From Fennellomyces sp. T-0311 (taxonomy: Eukaryota; Mucoromycota; Mucoromycetes; Mucorales; Lichtheimiaceae): a stretch of DNA of 64,000 nucleotides. Within the stretch, counting starts at the first letter, position 1. Every line of letters starts with the position of its first letter. A program made the position numbers and the translations under genes. The stretch is taken from NCBI GenBank assembly GCA_025266875.1, contig JALLLT010000018.1, positions 434,001 through 498,000 on the forward strand. The letters are read 5' to 3'. The notes under the pieces are model-generated. The model did not search any database, was not told the DNA's origin, and saw nothing but the letters and a program-made list of their open reading frames with translations. Below, one piece after another: positions 47,570 through 59,347 of this stretch.

Positions 47570-47730
47570 CACTGCAAATAATTTTTGGTGAATTTTGATG
47601 AATGATCTTTCGAAGTGGTTAATTATAAGCTTTTTAACCACTTGAGTTACTAAAAATGGTAGTACAAGTGGTTAAAAAGCTTATGTTTAACCGCTGTAAC
47701 CAGTTTTAACCATCGAAATTATTTGCAGTG
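47570..47730. mobile_element. 161-bp CACTA-type MITE with TAA target duplication
   Basis: Both ends are CACTGCAAATAATTT (15-bp perfect inverted repeat), the same as the outer end of the large CACTA copies. It is flanked by TAA on each side (47567-47569 and 47731-47733), the 3-bp duplication expected of the superfamily. The inside has two GGTTAA-bearing half-palindromes around AAGTGGTTA, like the subterminal repeats of the large element. No coding capacity. Likely mobilised by the transposase encoded nearby. Confidence 0.88.
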
Positions 47731-49697
47731 TAACTTTTGTCGCGTTATGACGAATGGTCTTTGATTACCAATGTGCGTTCTTTGAAGAAGTGAAGGCCCC
47801 GAGCTTTAACAGAGCAAAAAAGTTTTTAATAGCAAGCGAAGTGTAATATTTAAGAAAAGATAGTGGCGATACCTACCAAAATGTTCTAAAGATTGTGGCT
47901 GTTGTGGAAAAATTGTGCTTGTATTATCTGAGGTTCCATTGTATCCAGTGCCAACGATGAAATATTGGAGAACTCCTCATATAGATGTAAAACTCTCTTA
48001 TAGTACTAAATAACTAAGTAGCGCGAATCGTGTCGCTCGCGCTGATTTTGCCGTGGTCGTTGGTCATTAGCGAATTACATAAACGTAGTATGCAGCGGAC
48101 GCTATAGCATTCAATAGTCGATGTAACGAGTGACTACTCACAACAGGTGTGATTTGTGACATTTCGTCTACGTAAATGTACAGTTATTGGGATCAAACTA
48201 TATATGAAGCAAGTCAACAAAGAAGACCTGTCATTGTGCTGAGAATTGAGTAAACAGACACATATGAAAGAGGTGTATCGAGTGTAGATGCATATAAACA
48301 TCTCTTTGGTTGCATAATCCCATAAAACGCTGCTACAATTTTATTGTAAATAAAGCAACTGGTACGCAAAGCCTTCAATTCTATTTCTTTGATGGTTCTA
48401 CTTGATCGGTTCTACTTGACCAGTATTAAGAGCCAAAAGCTGCTATATCCGTCGCTAAATTTGTATTATCATTATTTACACAATATATTTAATGTAGGTC
48501 TAGAATTTCTGTTACTCAGGTTCTAAGCTTCAGCGAATAAACCTTTTTCTGTTTGGGTAATGCTAAATGAAAAAATGATAACTTTATGTAGCCTTTGGGC
48601 ATAAAAATGGTCAAGAAATACAATGTCAAGCCTTGCAATTTGAATCCGTAAGTCGATGGTTTAAGATCACATTATTCAAGAATGAGGCCTTGAAAATAAA
48701 AAATGGCCTCGACAATCAAAAGTCATCCCCTCAAAACGATCTTATCAGGTGCCTCATAAAGCTTTCGTAATACTTTAAAAAATAGGTGACGCATTGCAAT
48801 TTATAAATGCATTCGTGCAGTTTCACCAGCAAGAAAGTCGACTATTATCAGATGGACTGTATTCATAAGGACATGGACACAGAAGCGAAAGAAAAAGAAT
48901 CGCACTATACATATGGATTAGAATTTCCCACCACCATCGAGTAGAATGGCGGATCATTTTGTGCAGCCAGTTTGACAAAGGCAAAATTGTCGAGTAAGTA
49001 ACTCATTTTGGGATTTGCTTATATAGATGACTGGTCGATTGCGGCTTATACGTACACATCTTAGTGAGGAGTGATCGGAAACAGCTTGAATCTGAACTAT
49101 TATTCTGGCATTCTTAGTAAAGTACTTACGTTAATAAATACATATGCTTCCTACTAATTAGTAATTGAACGCTTCTATTTTTTTCATGAAATATTTTGTA
49201 TCTGACTCTTCGTACATGCGTAATGTAGGCCGGTGTTGATTCAGCAACAATATTGGCTGTCAGGAGCTCTGGCAACGATTACTGAAGCAGTACTACTGAT
49301 AGTACCAGTGTCAGTATCAGTATATAAAGCTGAAGAAAAGGTGCTTATCAACAAAGTAATAAAGTACCTGAGGGGGGGGGATGTGTGCCCAACTTCCAGC
49401 ATAGTCGAAGAACAATAATTTACCGCTTGAATTCAAAGCGCAAACTATAATATTACTTTTTGCTCGAGTTTAACAGCTAGTAGACATACCACAGTAGAAA
49501 TGGAAGTATCAATTCTATGCAGTCAGTAAGTGCGAGACTACCTCTGATAAGTAAACAGTGTAATTGCACATAGAAAGCTTATGTTAATCTGAGTTCCTTG
49601 CAGGAATAGGAAGGTGTGGCTTTTGCGATTGGTCGGCAGGAAACATTTTTTTTGGCAGTTCCGCAAAAGGCAGTGCTTTTTAACTTTTTTTTTTGCA
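47731..49697. other. Intergenic between ABC copy 2 and SPB1
   Basis: AT-rich. A purine run GAGGGGGGGGATG at 49371-49383 follows a 61-codon ORF and looks a little like a polypurine tract next to an LTR, but no LTR pair was found. Nothing else supported; the SPB1 promoter lies at its right end. Confidence 0.4.
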
Positions 49698-52600
49698 ATG
49701 GGTAAAAAGGGACGCGATAAAAAATCGTCCAAGGGTAAGCGAAAAAAAAGCACATTAAAGAACGTAGAGACCATGCTTTACTAAATGATCGATAGGACGT
49801 TTGGACAAGTACTATCACTTGGCCAAGGAACAAGGTTATCGTGCCCGTTCCGCCTTCAAACTGATCCAGCTCAACAAGAAATATGAATTTCTCGAACGAG
49901 CACGAGTGTTGATTGATTTGTGTGCTGCACCTGGTGGTTGGTACGTTTAGATCGATCGATTGCATTCTCGATCCGTATTTATTGACTATCATGTAGGCTT
50001 CAGGTTGCCACAAAGTACATGCCTACGTCCAGCATGGTCATTGGTAATGTTTTTTTTTCATATAGATCTCGCCGGAATGCTCTTTATTAATTTGGCAAAA
50101 CAGGTGTCGATCTTGCACCCATTAAACCGATACCCAACGTCATTACGTTCCAAGACGACATTACCACGGACAAGTGTCGACAGCACCTTCGACAGCAAAT
50201 GAAAACCTGGAAAGCCGATGTGTAAGCACATATAGTTTATGAAGCTAGATGTGGGTTGACATGAAATGGTGATTAGGGTACTTCACGATGGTGCTCCCAA
50301 CGTTGGTGCTGCTTGGGCACAAGATGCTTATTCTCAGGCCGAATTGGTCTTGATGTCGTTGAAGCTGGCGACAGAATTCCTTGCAAAGGGCGGTACATTC
50401 GTTACCAAAGTTTTCAGATCCAAAGATTACAACAAGTTGATGTGGGTGTTCCAACAATTGTTCGGCAAAGTCGAAGCAACCAAACCACCATCGTCTCGTA
50501 ACGTTTCCGCCGAAATTTTCGTCGTCTGTCGTGATTATATCGCTCCCAAAAAGATCGATCCTCGTTTCCTCGATTCCAAGAGTGTGTTTGAGGAAGAGGA
50601 TGCTGGTGACGCTGCAAAAATTAGTGATATCTTTAGACCAGAGGTAACTGGAAAGACAAAAGGGGCTTGAATCAAAAGGCTAATGTTGGGTGGTTAGAAA
50701 TCGAAACGTCAACGTGAAGGTTACGAGGAAGGAAATTACACTTTGCACAAAAAGGTCGATGCCATGGAATTCATCAAGGCATCCGATCCCGTCGTGTTTT
50801 TGGGAACTTATAACCAAATTGTGTTCGAATCCGATGAAGCCAGAGCGTAAGTCTTTGAGTTGCTATGGAATACAAGAGTTGCTTGGTTACTAATTGTTCT
50901 TGGTAATTTAGTCTTTTGAAAAAGGAAATTACCACTGAAGATATCCGAGTGAACTGCGAAGATTTGAAAGTATTGGGCAAGCGTGATTTCAAGGAGTTGC
51001 TGAGATGGCGTTCTGCTATCCGCGAAGAGGTAAGATCGTCAAATTGGTAAATGATGACTTGTATTGACTTTTTCTATTGCAGTACAAACTCGACAAGAAA
51101 GAGACCACCGAAGAAGTTGTTGTTGAGGAAGATCCATTGGACGAAGACGAGCAATTGGAGCTTGAATTGGAGAATCTCAGCAAAGAGGAAGCAGCCAAGC
51201 GCAAGCGTGCCAAGCGCAAGGCCAACGAGAAGAAGATGAAGGACATTCACCGCATGCAACTCAACATGACGGCACCTACGGAAATTGGTATTGACCAGAT
51301 GGGTGCCGATGGCGAATCATTGTTCAGCATCAAAAAGATCGACAAGGAAACAGCACTTTCGCGATTGCAAAAGGGCGACATGTCAATTGCAGATGAATTA
51401 GCGGATGATTCGGATGACGACGAAATGATGGGTGGAAACCTTAAGGGTCGCATTAGGCAGATGGATACAATGATGCTGGACGGCAGCGATTACGAGCAAG
51501 AACTCGATGATGAACTCGAAGAACAGTATCAGCAATACAAGGAGCAAAAGATGGAGAAGAATCCAAAACTGAGAGCCAAAAAGGCCAGAGAAGAGTATGA
51601 TGAATGGCACGGTTTTGATGGCAAGAACAAGAACAAGGATGACTTGTCGTCTGATTCCGATGACAGCGACGACGAAGAAGAGGAGGAACAACAGGCATCG
51701 AGTGACGAGGATGATTCGGATGTCGAGATGCAACAGATTGGTGAATCCAGCGATGAAGACGATCAAGCACCTATCAAACGATCTGTCCAAAAGAAGACCG
51801 GCAATTCGTTGTTGAATGATCTTGGCCACAAGGCAGCCATGCAGAAACGAACCGCAAGCGGTCTTTCAACAGCAGCATCCATGTTCTTTGACAGCGACGT
51901 GTTCAAGGGGATCGATGGAATGGACGACGATGACGAAGAAGAAGAGGAAGAGGAGGAGGAAGAACAAATGGTTGTGGACACATCAGTCGGGTCCCGAAAG
52001 CGAAAGGCGGAAGAAGAGCTTCAGCCGGAAAGTGACGAGGAAAGCGATTTCGAAGTGGTTGAACGAGAGGACGAATTCGCACAGTCAGATGATGAAATGT
52101 GGGACGGTGTGGAGGATGAAAACTCCAAGGCTGTCAAACGGGCACAAAGTAAGAATGGTGTGATTAGAAAGACGGGAATCGGAAGACACTAATTTTTTCC
52201 CCGAAGAATCTGGCCTCATTACAGCGGAAGCAATCACATTGGCCCGGCAACTGGCCAACAAGGAAAAAACCAAGAATGACCTGATCGATGAAGGGTTCAG
52301 CAGGGAAGCTTTCCGGGACAAGACGGGTCTCCCAGAATGGTAGGCGGGACACGCTAGGAAAATTGTTGACATAATCAAGCTAAATATGGACAAATCACTT
52401 AGGTTCCTGGACGATGAGAATAGACACAACAAGCCTCATTTGCCAGTGACCAAGGAAGCCGTCAAGGCTCTCCGAGAAAAACTCAAGGCTTTGGATGCTC
52501 GTCCCATCAAAAAGATCGCCGAAGCCAAGGCCCGCAAGAAGATGAAGGCTGCTAAACGTATGGCCAAGGCGGCCAAAAAGGCAAACGATATTGCCGATAA

Positions 52601-52841
52601 CCCAGATATGACCGAAAAGGAAAAGGTTCAATCGATTAATCGCCTATTGGCACGATCCACAAAGAGCAAGCCCAAGAAGGAGGTCAAGCTGGTCGTCGCC
52701 AAGGGCTCCAATCGTGGTCTCAAGGGCCGGCCGGCTGGTGTCAAGGGTCGCTATAAGATGGTGGATTCGAGAATGAAGAAGGATCTTCGCGCTCAAAAGC
52801 GACTAGAGAAGAAGAAGAAGAAGGGAGGCCGCAGGAAATAA
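49698..52841 (+). CDS. SPB1: Spb1-type rRNA 2'-O-methyltransferase, 871 aa
   Basis: Nucleolar enzyme that methylates the A-loop of 25S rRNA and helps 60S assembly. Ten exons: 49698-49734, 49796-49940, 49997-50043, 50104-50221, 50277-50643, 50698-50846, 50912-51029, 51083-52106, 52168-52339, 52403-52841. They join in frame to 871 aa, near the usual 840-870. The FtsJ-type domain shows the K-D-K-E set: SAFKL (Lys about 34), [18 protein letters not shown] and SAEIF, with DLCAAPGGW binding S-adenosylmethionine. A central acidic stretch follows ([10 protein letters not shown] around 51937-51967), then the Spb1 C-terminal domain [13 protein letters not shown]...GLPEWFLDDE and a Lys-rich tail [14 protein letters not shown]. 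The intron at 52107-52167 has a weak donor (GTGTGG) but is needed for the frame and falls between two conserved segments. Confidence 0.93.
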
Positions 52842-53580
52842 GTGCAGGTCCCTGCTCTCGAAAGCTTCACCCCCGAAAGTGAGAAATCCCACTCCATGTA
52901 CCATATCTTTACTCTATTCTGCATGTGTTACAATTCTGTGTTTACGTAGTCGCATCTCGTTTGTTTTTTCTATTTTATACATCCATTGTTATTTTAGTCT
53001 TTAAGAACACGTTGCGTGTATGTGTGTGTGTGTATGGTACACAAAAGCGCATTTTTCAAATGGAGTATATATTATGTAAGTTGCTTGCGTTTGACATCTC
53101 CATTTAAAAACGGTGGCCAGGAATCACACGAGGCAGCTAAACCTTATATGATTTGAGTAGATGGCTCCATCTGCGCAGTAGATTCTCAATGCGATTCCGC
53201 AAGCACGGATCTGCAGCGATAAATTCGGGCGCATTATCTGATATTTCTAGTGTTGTGGAGCAGATCACTTTAAAAAAATATACGTGCACACGTGTGCAAA
53301 ATAGCAAGGTTGCATGAATCCAATAAGATTCGCTGGGCAGATCACGGAAACAAAGTTCAACGACCGCTTGAACAAGTGGGGATCGCCGGGAATGTTGTGT
53401 GACGAGATAACGTTTATTTTCGTGTTTTTTGGGGGGTTCGCAAAGATAGGCAGATAGGGACCCTTCTATAAAAAAAACCCGTTACCATGGCACAGATAAA
53501 GAGGCACGTTTTTTTATATACAAGGTTTTCCCTTGTTACTTTATTTTCCCGTGACAACAACAATCAACTTATCAGCTGTT
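52842..53580. other. Intergenic, convergent 3' ends of SPB1 and ATG7
   Basis: Both neighbours end into this stretch, so it should hold two polyadenylation sites; a TGTGTGTGTGTATG run at 53017-53036 is the only simple repeat. No gene. Confidence 0.5.
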
Positions 53581-56311
53581 TCAAAAATCATCCTCTTCCC
53601 AGTCGTTGTCCAGCAGGGCCTCGCTCTCGGCCTTCATCTGCGCAATACCCGACACCTCCTCGAGATACTCGGGGTCACGGAGGATTTTCTTGGTGAACTG
53701 GAATGGGTCCTCTTGATAGGCTTGAATGACCTTTTTTTTTTACATATGCAACTCATGTGTTACTCCCCCAATCATACACACGGGGCCCTGAACGCGTGCT
53801 TTTCCCTACTTTTCCTTTTACCTTTTCTGAACAAGCCGTACAATTGGCGTAGCTTTGTCCTACAATAAGCATGTTGTGAAATTGACCGAGGAATCCGCGG
53901 ATTTGGTGAGGGATGCGGCCCAAAATACAATCATCGGATGCCGCCGCAGATACGCTATTTTCATTTGCTTTTTTAGTTTATCAGTTTTTACAATAATCAT
54001 AAACTTACCCATCTGCATGTTGGAGCACGGACACCATGAGTTCCACAGCAAGCGCTCCCGCTATCGCTGCTAGTCCCGGTCTTGTCACGGTACATTGCTG
54101 GTCCAGCGTCCGATCTGTCAAGGACTAGAATAAAATCCATCAGCTATAACGTAGTTATAAAAAAAATTGATTGCCGTTTCAACTTGCATCAGCAGGAGCA
54201 ACAATGTCGTTACAAAAGTAACAGCCCAGGTTGGATTGCCTGGATCCATGACGCATCACCAAGTAGGTGTCAAAACCAAGGGCTGCATTGATCACCAGTT
54301 TATTGGCCTGCATGGCAAGCAGCGTCGGCAACCATCTGCTCTCACGGCTATCGGTCAAAAGATACACTGCATCGTGTGCGTTGATCAGCTCAGTCAATTG
54401 TCGAATATCACTTGATAACCTATCATCCGATGTGGCGACATGCCCCGGCATGGGGATCGACAGGTTGTACCCGACGGCGTTCTATATATATAAAAAGTTT
54501 TTGGGGGTTCATGTACTCCACATCCAAAATGAAACTTACCACGGTGGGCTGGATGGATGCAAGGTTTTTAGCAGCTGTTTCCGCCTTTGGTTGACCTCCG
54601 TTTATGCAGTTATCGAATGTGTAAAGTGGCTGACGCACAGGGTTCGAGAATGAGACGCTCCCATTATCTACAAATGTAATATGACGAACGCCCCATCCCT
54701 TTGGAGCAAAGTGTACAATCAATCATCCACAACCCCCTTATTTTCTTATTCCTTCCAACTTTCTCTCTCTCTCTCTCCTTACCAGCAAACAGCGTGCAAC
54801 ATAGCATCCCAATGTCCCTGCGCCCAGCAATAGACACTTGGTGTGCTTAACCTTATCCAGATCCAGCTCCGGCATGACCCGCCACCTCATCAATTTAAGA
54901 TTCAAATCGACTGCCGTATCGGCCAACCTACATGTGTTTCATTGGGGGGTGGGGAGGGGAGAGTGAGGAGAACGGTTAGGAGACATTTTATTTTTTCTGT
55001 CATCAATTCGACTTTTTACCGCAATGGGTCCATCAACGGGCCCAGATCAGCCATTCTTGGCGCAAGTTTAGCTTGTGCATTCCTTTCCCATCCGACCGCC
55101 TTGGGAGGTTCTAGATTTGGGGGAGGGAAGGAAATGTCAACTTTTCCTTAAATAGCAAATTTCAGTATTCTTTTTTGCATGAATAAGCGTTACGTGGATA
55201 GCGGGCCGAGGGTGGCAACTCGGCCACAAGTAAGCGTGAGGCATCGGTTGAGGTAGCCTTTCCTGGTGACTCGCGGTAGCACAGCACTTTTAATTTGCGG
55301 ATACCGTGCTTTTCATGCAAGAGTGCAAGCAAGTTCCGCAAAGGCCAGCCCGGAGTTTCCGAACTGGAAGGATCGGCAAATCCTATCCATGGCTAAAACA
55401 GTTTTGTGTTTGTGTATTCTCTCTTTCTCTCTTTCTCTTTTGTCTTTTTCCTGATAGATGCGTGGCTTACCTCATCATCTTGCTGGAAAAAAGTACTCCA
55501 TTCATGCAATTGGCCAATCACAACCTTATCCGTCCGTCTGATCAAGAAAAACGGTGGGCGATCAGCGTCTTGATAAGCGTGGGTCAATGAGGCTATCTAC
55601 TTGCTTATGTCAAGCGGAGATCAATGGAGCAGAGGAATTAAAAGGCTTACCTCAGCCGGGCTAAAGGTGTCGCCGATCGGACGCATGGGTTCAGGTTGCA
55701 ACCATGGATCGGTCGGCATCAAAGCCGGGAATGCAAACCAATAGTAGAATTTGTACTTTTTCAAATCGGCAAACGTAAGCATCAAGAAATGGGAAAGGAC
55801 GCTCGGACGATCCAATGCATCTCCGCTCTGTATACTCTGCCATATCTATTTTACTGATTAGAAAAGGTTGGCTTATCTAATGATTTCCTCCTTTTTCACC
55901 TTGGCAGTCTGTTTTTGGAACAAGTCATTCTTGTCTAGTTTTTTGAAATCTTCCAAGGTGTTGGTATTCAAGATTTCACCCGTCACACGAAATGTAAATG
56001 GTGGTCTTTTTGATCCTTATATCAGTTTATTGCAATATATTACAGCCTCTATTCGTCAACCTTTCCCCCCTTTTTTTATATATATACCTGGTATCGTCGT
56101 TGGTATTGAGCCCCTGAGCGGGGACACAAATCCGGGCTGGCATGGAGACACTGTCGGGAAGGGGCGGGTGGTGGCCTGTTGCGTAGTAGGCGTAAACCGG
56201 CTGAGAAGCCTCCGACAATTTCAAGACGTCCAACTTCTTCGTTGCCAAATCCTGCCAGAATGCAGCATCGACGGATGAAGCGAATGGGGCAAATTGCAAC
56301 ACAGGAGCCAT
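53581..56311 (-). CDS. ATG7: Atg7, E1-like activating enzyme of autophagy, 645 aa
   Basis: Activates Atg8 and Atg12 and hands them to Atg3 and Atg10. Twelve minus-strand exons: 56311-56088, 56005-55900, 55845-55651, 55596-55471, 55392-55194, 55110-55020, 54927-54783, 54698-54540, 54481-54188, 54124-54009, 53954-53822, 53730-53581; sum 645 aa plus stop. N-terminal domain: [20 protein letters not shown] and [19 protein letters not shown]1 domain: [20 protein letters not shown], nucleotide-binding [11 protein letters not shown] (about 349), [13 protein letters not shown], and the catalytic Cys in [14 protein letters not shown] (about 524). C-terminus [13 protein letters not shown]. The intron between GAT at 54188 and TCC at 54124 uses a GC donor (GCAAGT); any GT donor nearby breaks the conserved DSLTDRT junction. 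Confidence 0.93.
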
Positions 56312-57724
56312 TCAATGAGTATAAGGGGAAAAAAGAAAAAGTGCTTACGCCAGCGTATGAACGTGTGACTTTGTGTCTTGTCATTGACAACGGGTTTTGT
56401 TGGGAAAATGTATAGGGCCGCGGTAGGCCTACTAAAAAGCGACTTAACCCGGAAAACTATAAGCTTTCACTGATTCTGCCTCACAACTCCCCCCCCCCAT
56501 TACCCCACTTACCCCCCAACGCGGGACATGCTCCGGAAAAAAAAGTTATTGTAAAAAAAAAAGATAAAAATGCGGCAACGTGGTCAGAGCCGCACAAAGC
56601 TGCTGTAATATTTCCCGAGCAAACCTTAAAGCGGAGTAGCAAATTTGACCGACGCGAAATCAACATATGAAAAAGACACATCGCCTATAATGAAAAAAGG
56701 GAAAGAATGAAGCATATCTTTTACTGTTACATCATAATGAGGGGGTTATAGAAAAAGGAGCGATAGAAAGTAAAAAAGAAAAAATAACACATAACTTTTT
56801 CACGTGTTGTATTGTTATATGCCAGAACCAACTTGAAGCGATCGCTGCAGGTCGCCAGATTAGGTCCTCTCTCCCCCCCTTATATCTCTCCTCTCCCTGA
56901 TAAAAAAAATACCCCCAAAGCTCCTATTATGTTGCTTCGCGTCGTGCATGTGCTCAGCGTGTGATTGGGGGGAGATTATGGAAGTAAAAAAGGGCAGACG
57001 CACGGATAAGGGCAAAAGCGCTGCACAGACTTATAAGTGATTTTCATGTGATGTGGTATTCTTTACTGATAATTTTTTTTGTAACGGTTTTTGCGTGATG
57101 GAAAATAGATATTCGGAATGAGCAAAGCGCCATTTACAATAAGCGGAATTGCTAAAACCGGACTTGTTGATCTGGAATTACCCCACACAGGGGGTGGGGG
57201 GTCCGGTCGATATTCACCGATAAGGGGGAGCGTTGGAAAAAGAAGGTAATGCGCCCCTGCATCTCGACTTTTTGTGTGTTATTTTGTTATAAGTTGTCGT
57301 TTCTAAAGAATTGCGTTTTTACCATTGGGGCAAAAGAGAGAGAATAAGTGAACGTGTGAATAACTGGGAATGGGAGCTACTATTTGGCAAGGGATTACCA
57401 TTTGAGGTTATCTGATGGGTCGGTCTCTTCTCTCTTGCCTCTCACTTCCCGAATGTCCAGGTCCGCCTCCTCCCCCCAAGTTATAATGCAATCTCCTGTA
57501 CACATACACACACACACACACACGCACACACACACACATCCCACCATCCCCCCCCTCTCTATCTCTTGCCCATCATACAAATCCGATCCCACCTGCCAAA
57601 AAGGAAATTAGCCGCTTTGACCCTACTGACTATAAATAATCCTACTTTTTTCTTCAGCATTTTATTTTTTTTCTCATCTTTCAAACCAAAAACCTTTTTC
57701 ACACATCTCTCTTTATTTTTTTTG
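56312..57724. other. Intergenic, divergent promoters of ATG7 and the Mig1-like gene
   Basis: 1.4 kb between two divergently transcribed genes. It holds several C- and G-runs (56486-56517, 57190-57200), a CACGTG at 56802-56807, and pyrimidine-rich stretches just above the zinc-finger gene. No ORF supported. Confidence 0.45.
57500..57539. repeat. (CA)n microsatellite
   Basis: A run of about 18 CA units with one CG interruption, in the likely 5' leader or promoter of the Mig1-like gene. Two further short CA tracts follow its stop at 58364-58382 and 58529-58547. Confidence 0.95.
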
Positions 57725-58336
57725 ATGGCGTATCAAGCAGCATCCAGTCTCATTAGTCTATCGACATCTAGTGCAATGCCAACGCAACAACAAAAGCGCA
57801 GTATTGCCGCCGCAGTGGACAAGTCAAACATTCCGCGACCTTACAAGTGCCCAATGTGTCCTAAATCATTTTATCGACTCGAGCACCAGACTCGCCACAT
57901 TCGTACACATACTGGTGAAAAACCGCATCAATGTACTTTTCCTGGTTGTGAGAAACGGTTTTCGCGTTCGGACGAACTGACTCGTCACGTCAGAATTCAT
58001 ACTTCACCTAATCGTCGGCGAGCAAAAGTCACAAAACAACAACCAGCACGACGACCTACATCATCACCTCCTTCCCCAGCATTGTCTACTGGTTCAAATA
58101 ACTTTGATCACCCACACTCGGATTCCGAGACCGAATTAGTCAATACACCCGACAGTTCACCCACGCTCGCTGCTAGGTCGCTCATGATCGATTGCCAACG
58201 TCCTACAGGTAGTTTGATGGATCTTCTGGACCGTCCTCCACGTGCACGCATCCTACCTCCTATCATGGCACAAGCTTGTTCATCATCATCATCAGCATCA
58301 TCATTGCCTTCCATTCATTCGATTTTTCCGTTCTAA
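57725..58336 (+). CDS. Mig1/CreA-like C2H2 repressor, 203 aa
   Basis: Nuclear DNA-binding protein of the glucose-repressor type. Single exon from ATG 57725. Two tandem C2H2 fingers lie at residues about 40-95: [20 protein letters not shown] with HTGEKPHQ linker, then [19 protein letters not shown] ending RIHTSP. Finger contacts (RLEHQTR and RSDELTR) match those of Mig1/CreA proteins that bind GC-rich sites. The tail is Ser/Pro-rich with a Leu-containing segment ([18 protein letters not shown]) and a Ser run (about 185). It is shorter than CreA of ascomycetes (about 400 aa). Which member of the Mig/CreA/EGR-like group it is cannot be decided from the fingers alone. Confidence 0.8.
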   Translation: MAYQAASSLISLSTSSAMPTQQQKRSIAAAVDKSNIPRPYKCPMCPKSFYRLEHQTRHIRTHTGEKPHQCTFPGCEKRFSRSDELTRHVRIHTSPNRRRAKVTKQQPARRPTSSPPSPALSTGSNNFDHPHSDSETELVNTPDSSPTLAARSLMIDCQRPTGSLMDLLDRPPRARILPPIMAQACSSSSSASSLPSIHSIFPF

Positions 58337-59347
58337 TTCCTTGATTCATTTTTATACCACTTCACACACACACACACACACAAACGTCTTCCTTTCCTTA
58401 CATCATTTCTTTTTTGAAGCTGTTGTTTTTTTTTGTTTCCATTATGTAGATGCATGGCATATTGTATAGAGCATCTTTTTTCTTCAAACACATCCCACCT
58501 AACCAAACCCCCCTTTTCACTTCAACTCACACACACACACACACACAAACATTATAGCTATGATTCAATTATTTCTTTATTCTCTGTTTCTCTCCTTGAA
58601 TGCTTTATTAGGTGTCACATTGGAAAAAAACTTTCTCCATTCTTGTACATAAAAAAAACTCTCTTTGACATATGGATTCAAAAGAACCCGCATATTATTA
58701 CATGAGGAAGCGTGAGAATGAGCTGTGCAATGTGAATTTCAATGGTATAGTAATGGTCTAGTCAACTTTCCCAAGTCGCTCTCTTTGTTTGTTATTCTCC
58801 CCACCCTTTCCCGTTTATAATCCCCCAACCCCACTACAAAGAAATATGTCAATTCCATTAATCCCCCCAAGAAAAAAAAGACCCTTCAACTGGTACGACT
58901 TTCTCTATGCCTCCATGAACTCAGCCGTTACCTCCTCCTCCCCCCATACACATACACCCCCCTTATGTCTCATTGTCAACTCGGCTTCTCCGTATAAATA
59001 TATAAAAAAAGCCGTACTTGATCCCCGTATGACGAAAAGTAATGCACGTGTATGTTTTATCGTCCAAATAAGATGACGACACCCCCAGAGCCGATGGCGC
59101 ATTTCTTTTTAGTGTAGATCGAAAGTTTTATAGTGGGGGTTTAAGTTAAGAGGGGTTATGCATTACGCCACTTTTATTCATTATTTGCCCTTGGTCAGTG
59201 CTTATACCATTCGACCCTGGCTCCCCGATGTTACTGTACATCCTCCTTTTTGTTTTTTTTCTCACGAACCGGACTCCATCTTGTGATACCCGTTTATAAA
59301 ATTTATAATGTCGTCTTGCCTGATAAAGCATTCTCTTCCACTTTTAT
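58337..59347. other. Intergenic with CA microsatellites
   Basis: Downstream of the Mig1-like gene and upstream of the cystathionine lyase gene. Pyrimidine-rich with two (CA)n tracts; ORFs here are artefacts of repeats. Confidence 0.5.

Noticed and set aside
49371..49420. Polypurine tract and LTR start
   Set aside because: Only the purine run is present. No second LTR, primer-binding site or retroelement protein was found nearby.
52107..52200. Sequencing-error frameshift in SPB1 at the TTTTTTCCCC run
   Set aside because: The in-frame stop (TAA at 52190-52192) precedes the homopolymer, so an indel in the run would not rescue the frame; an intron does.
57395..57592. ORF through the CA microsatellite on the minus strand
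   Set aside because: Translation of a dinucleotide repeat (VCVCVC), not a gene.
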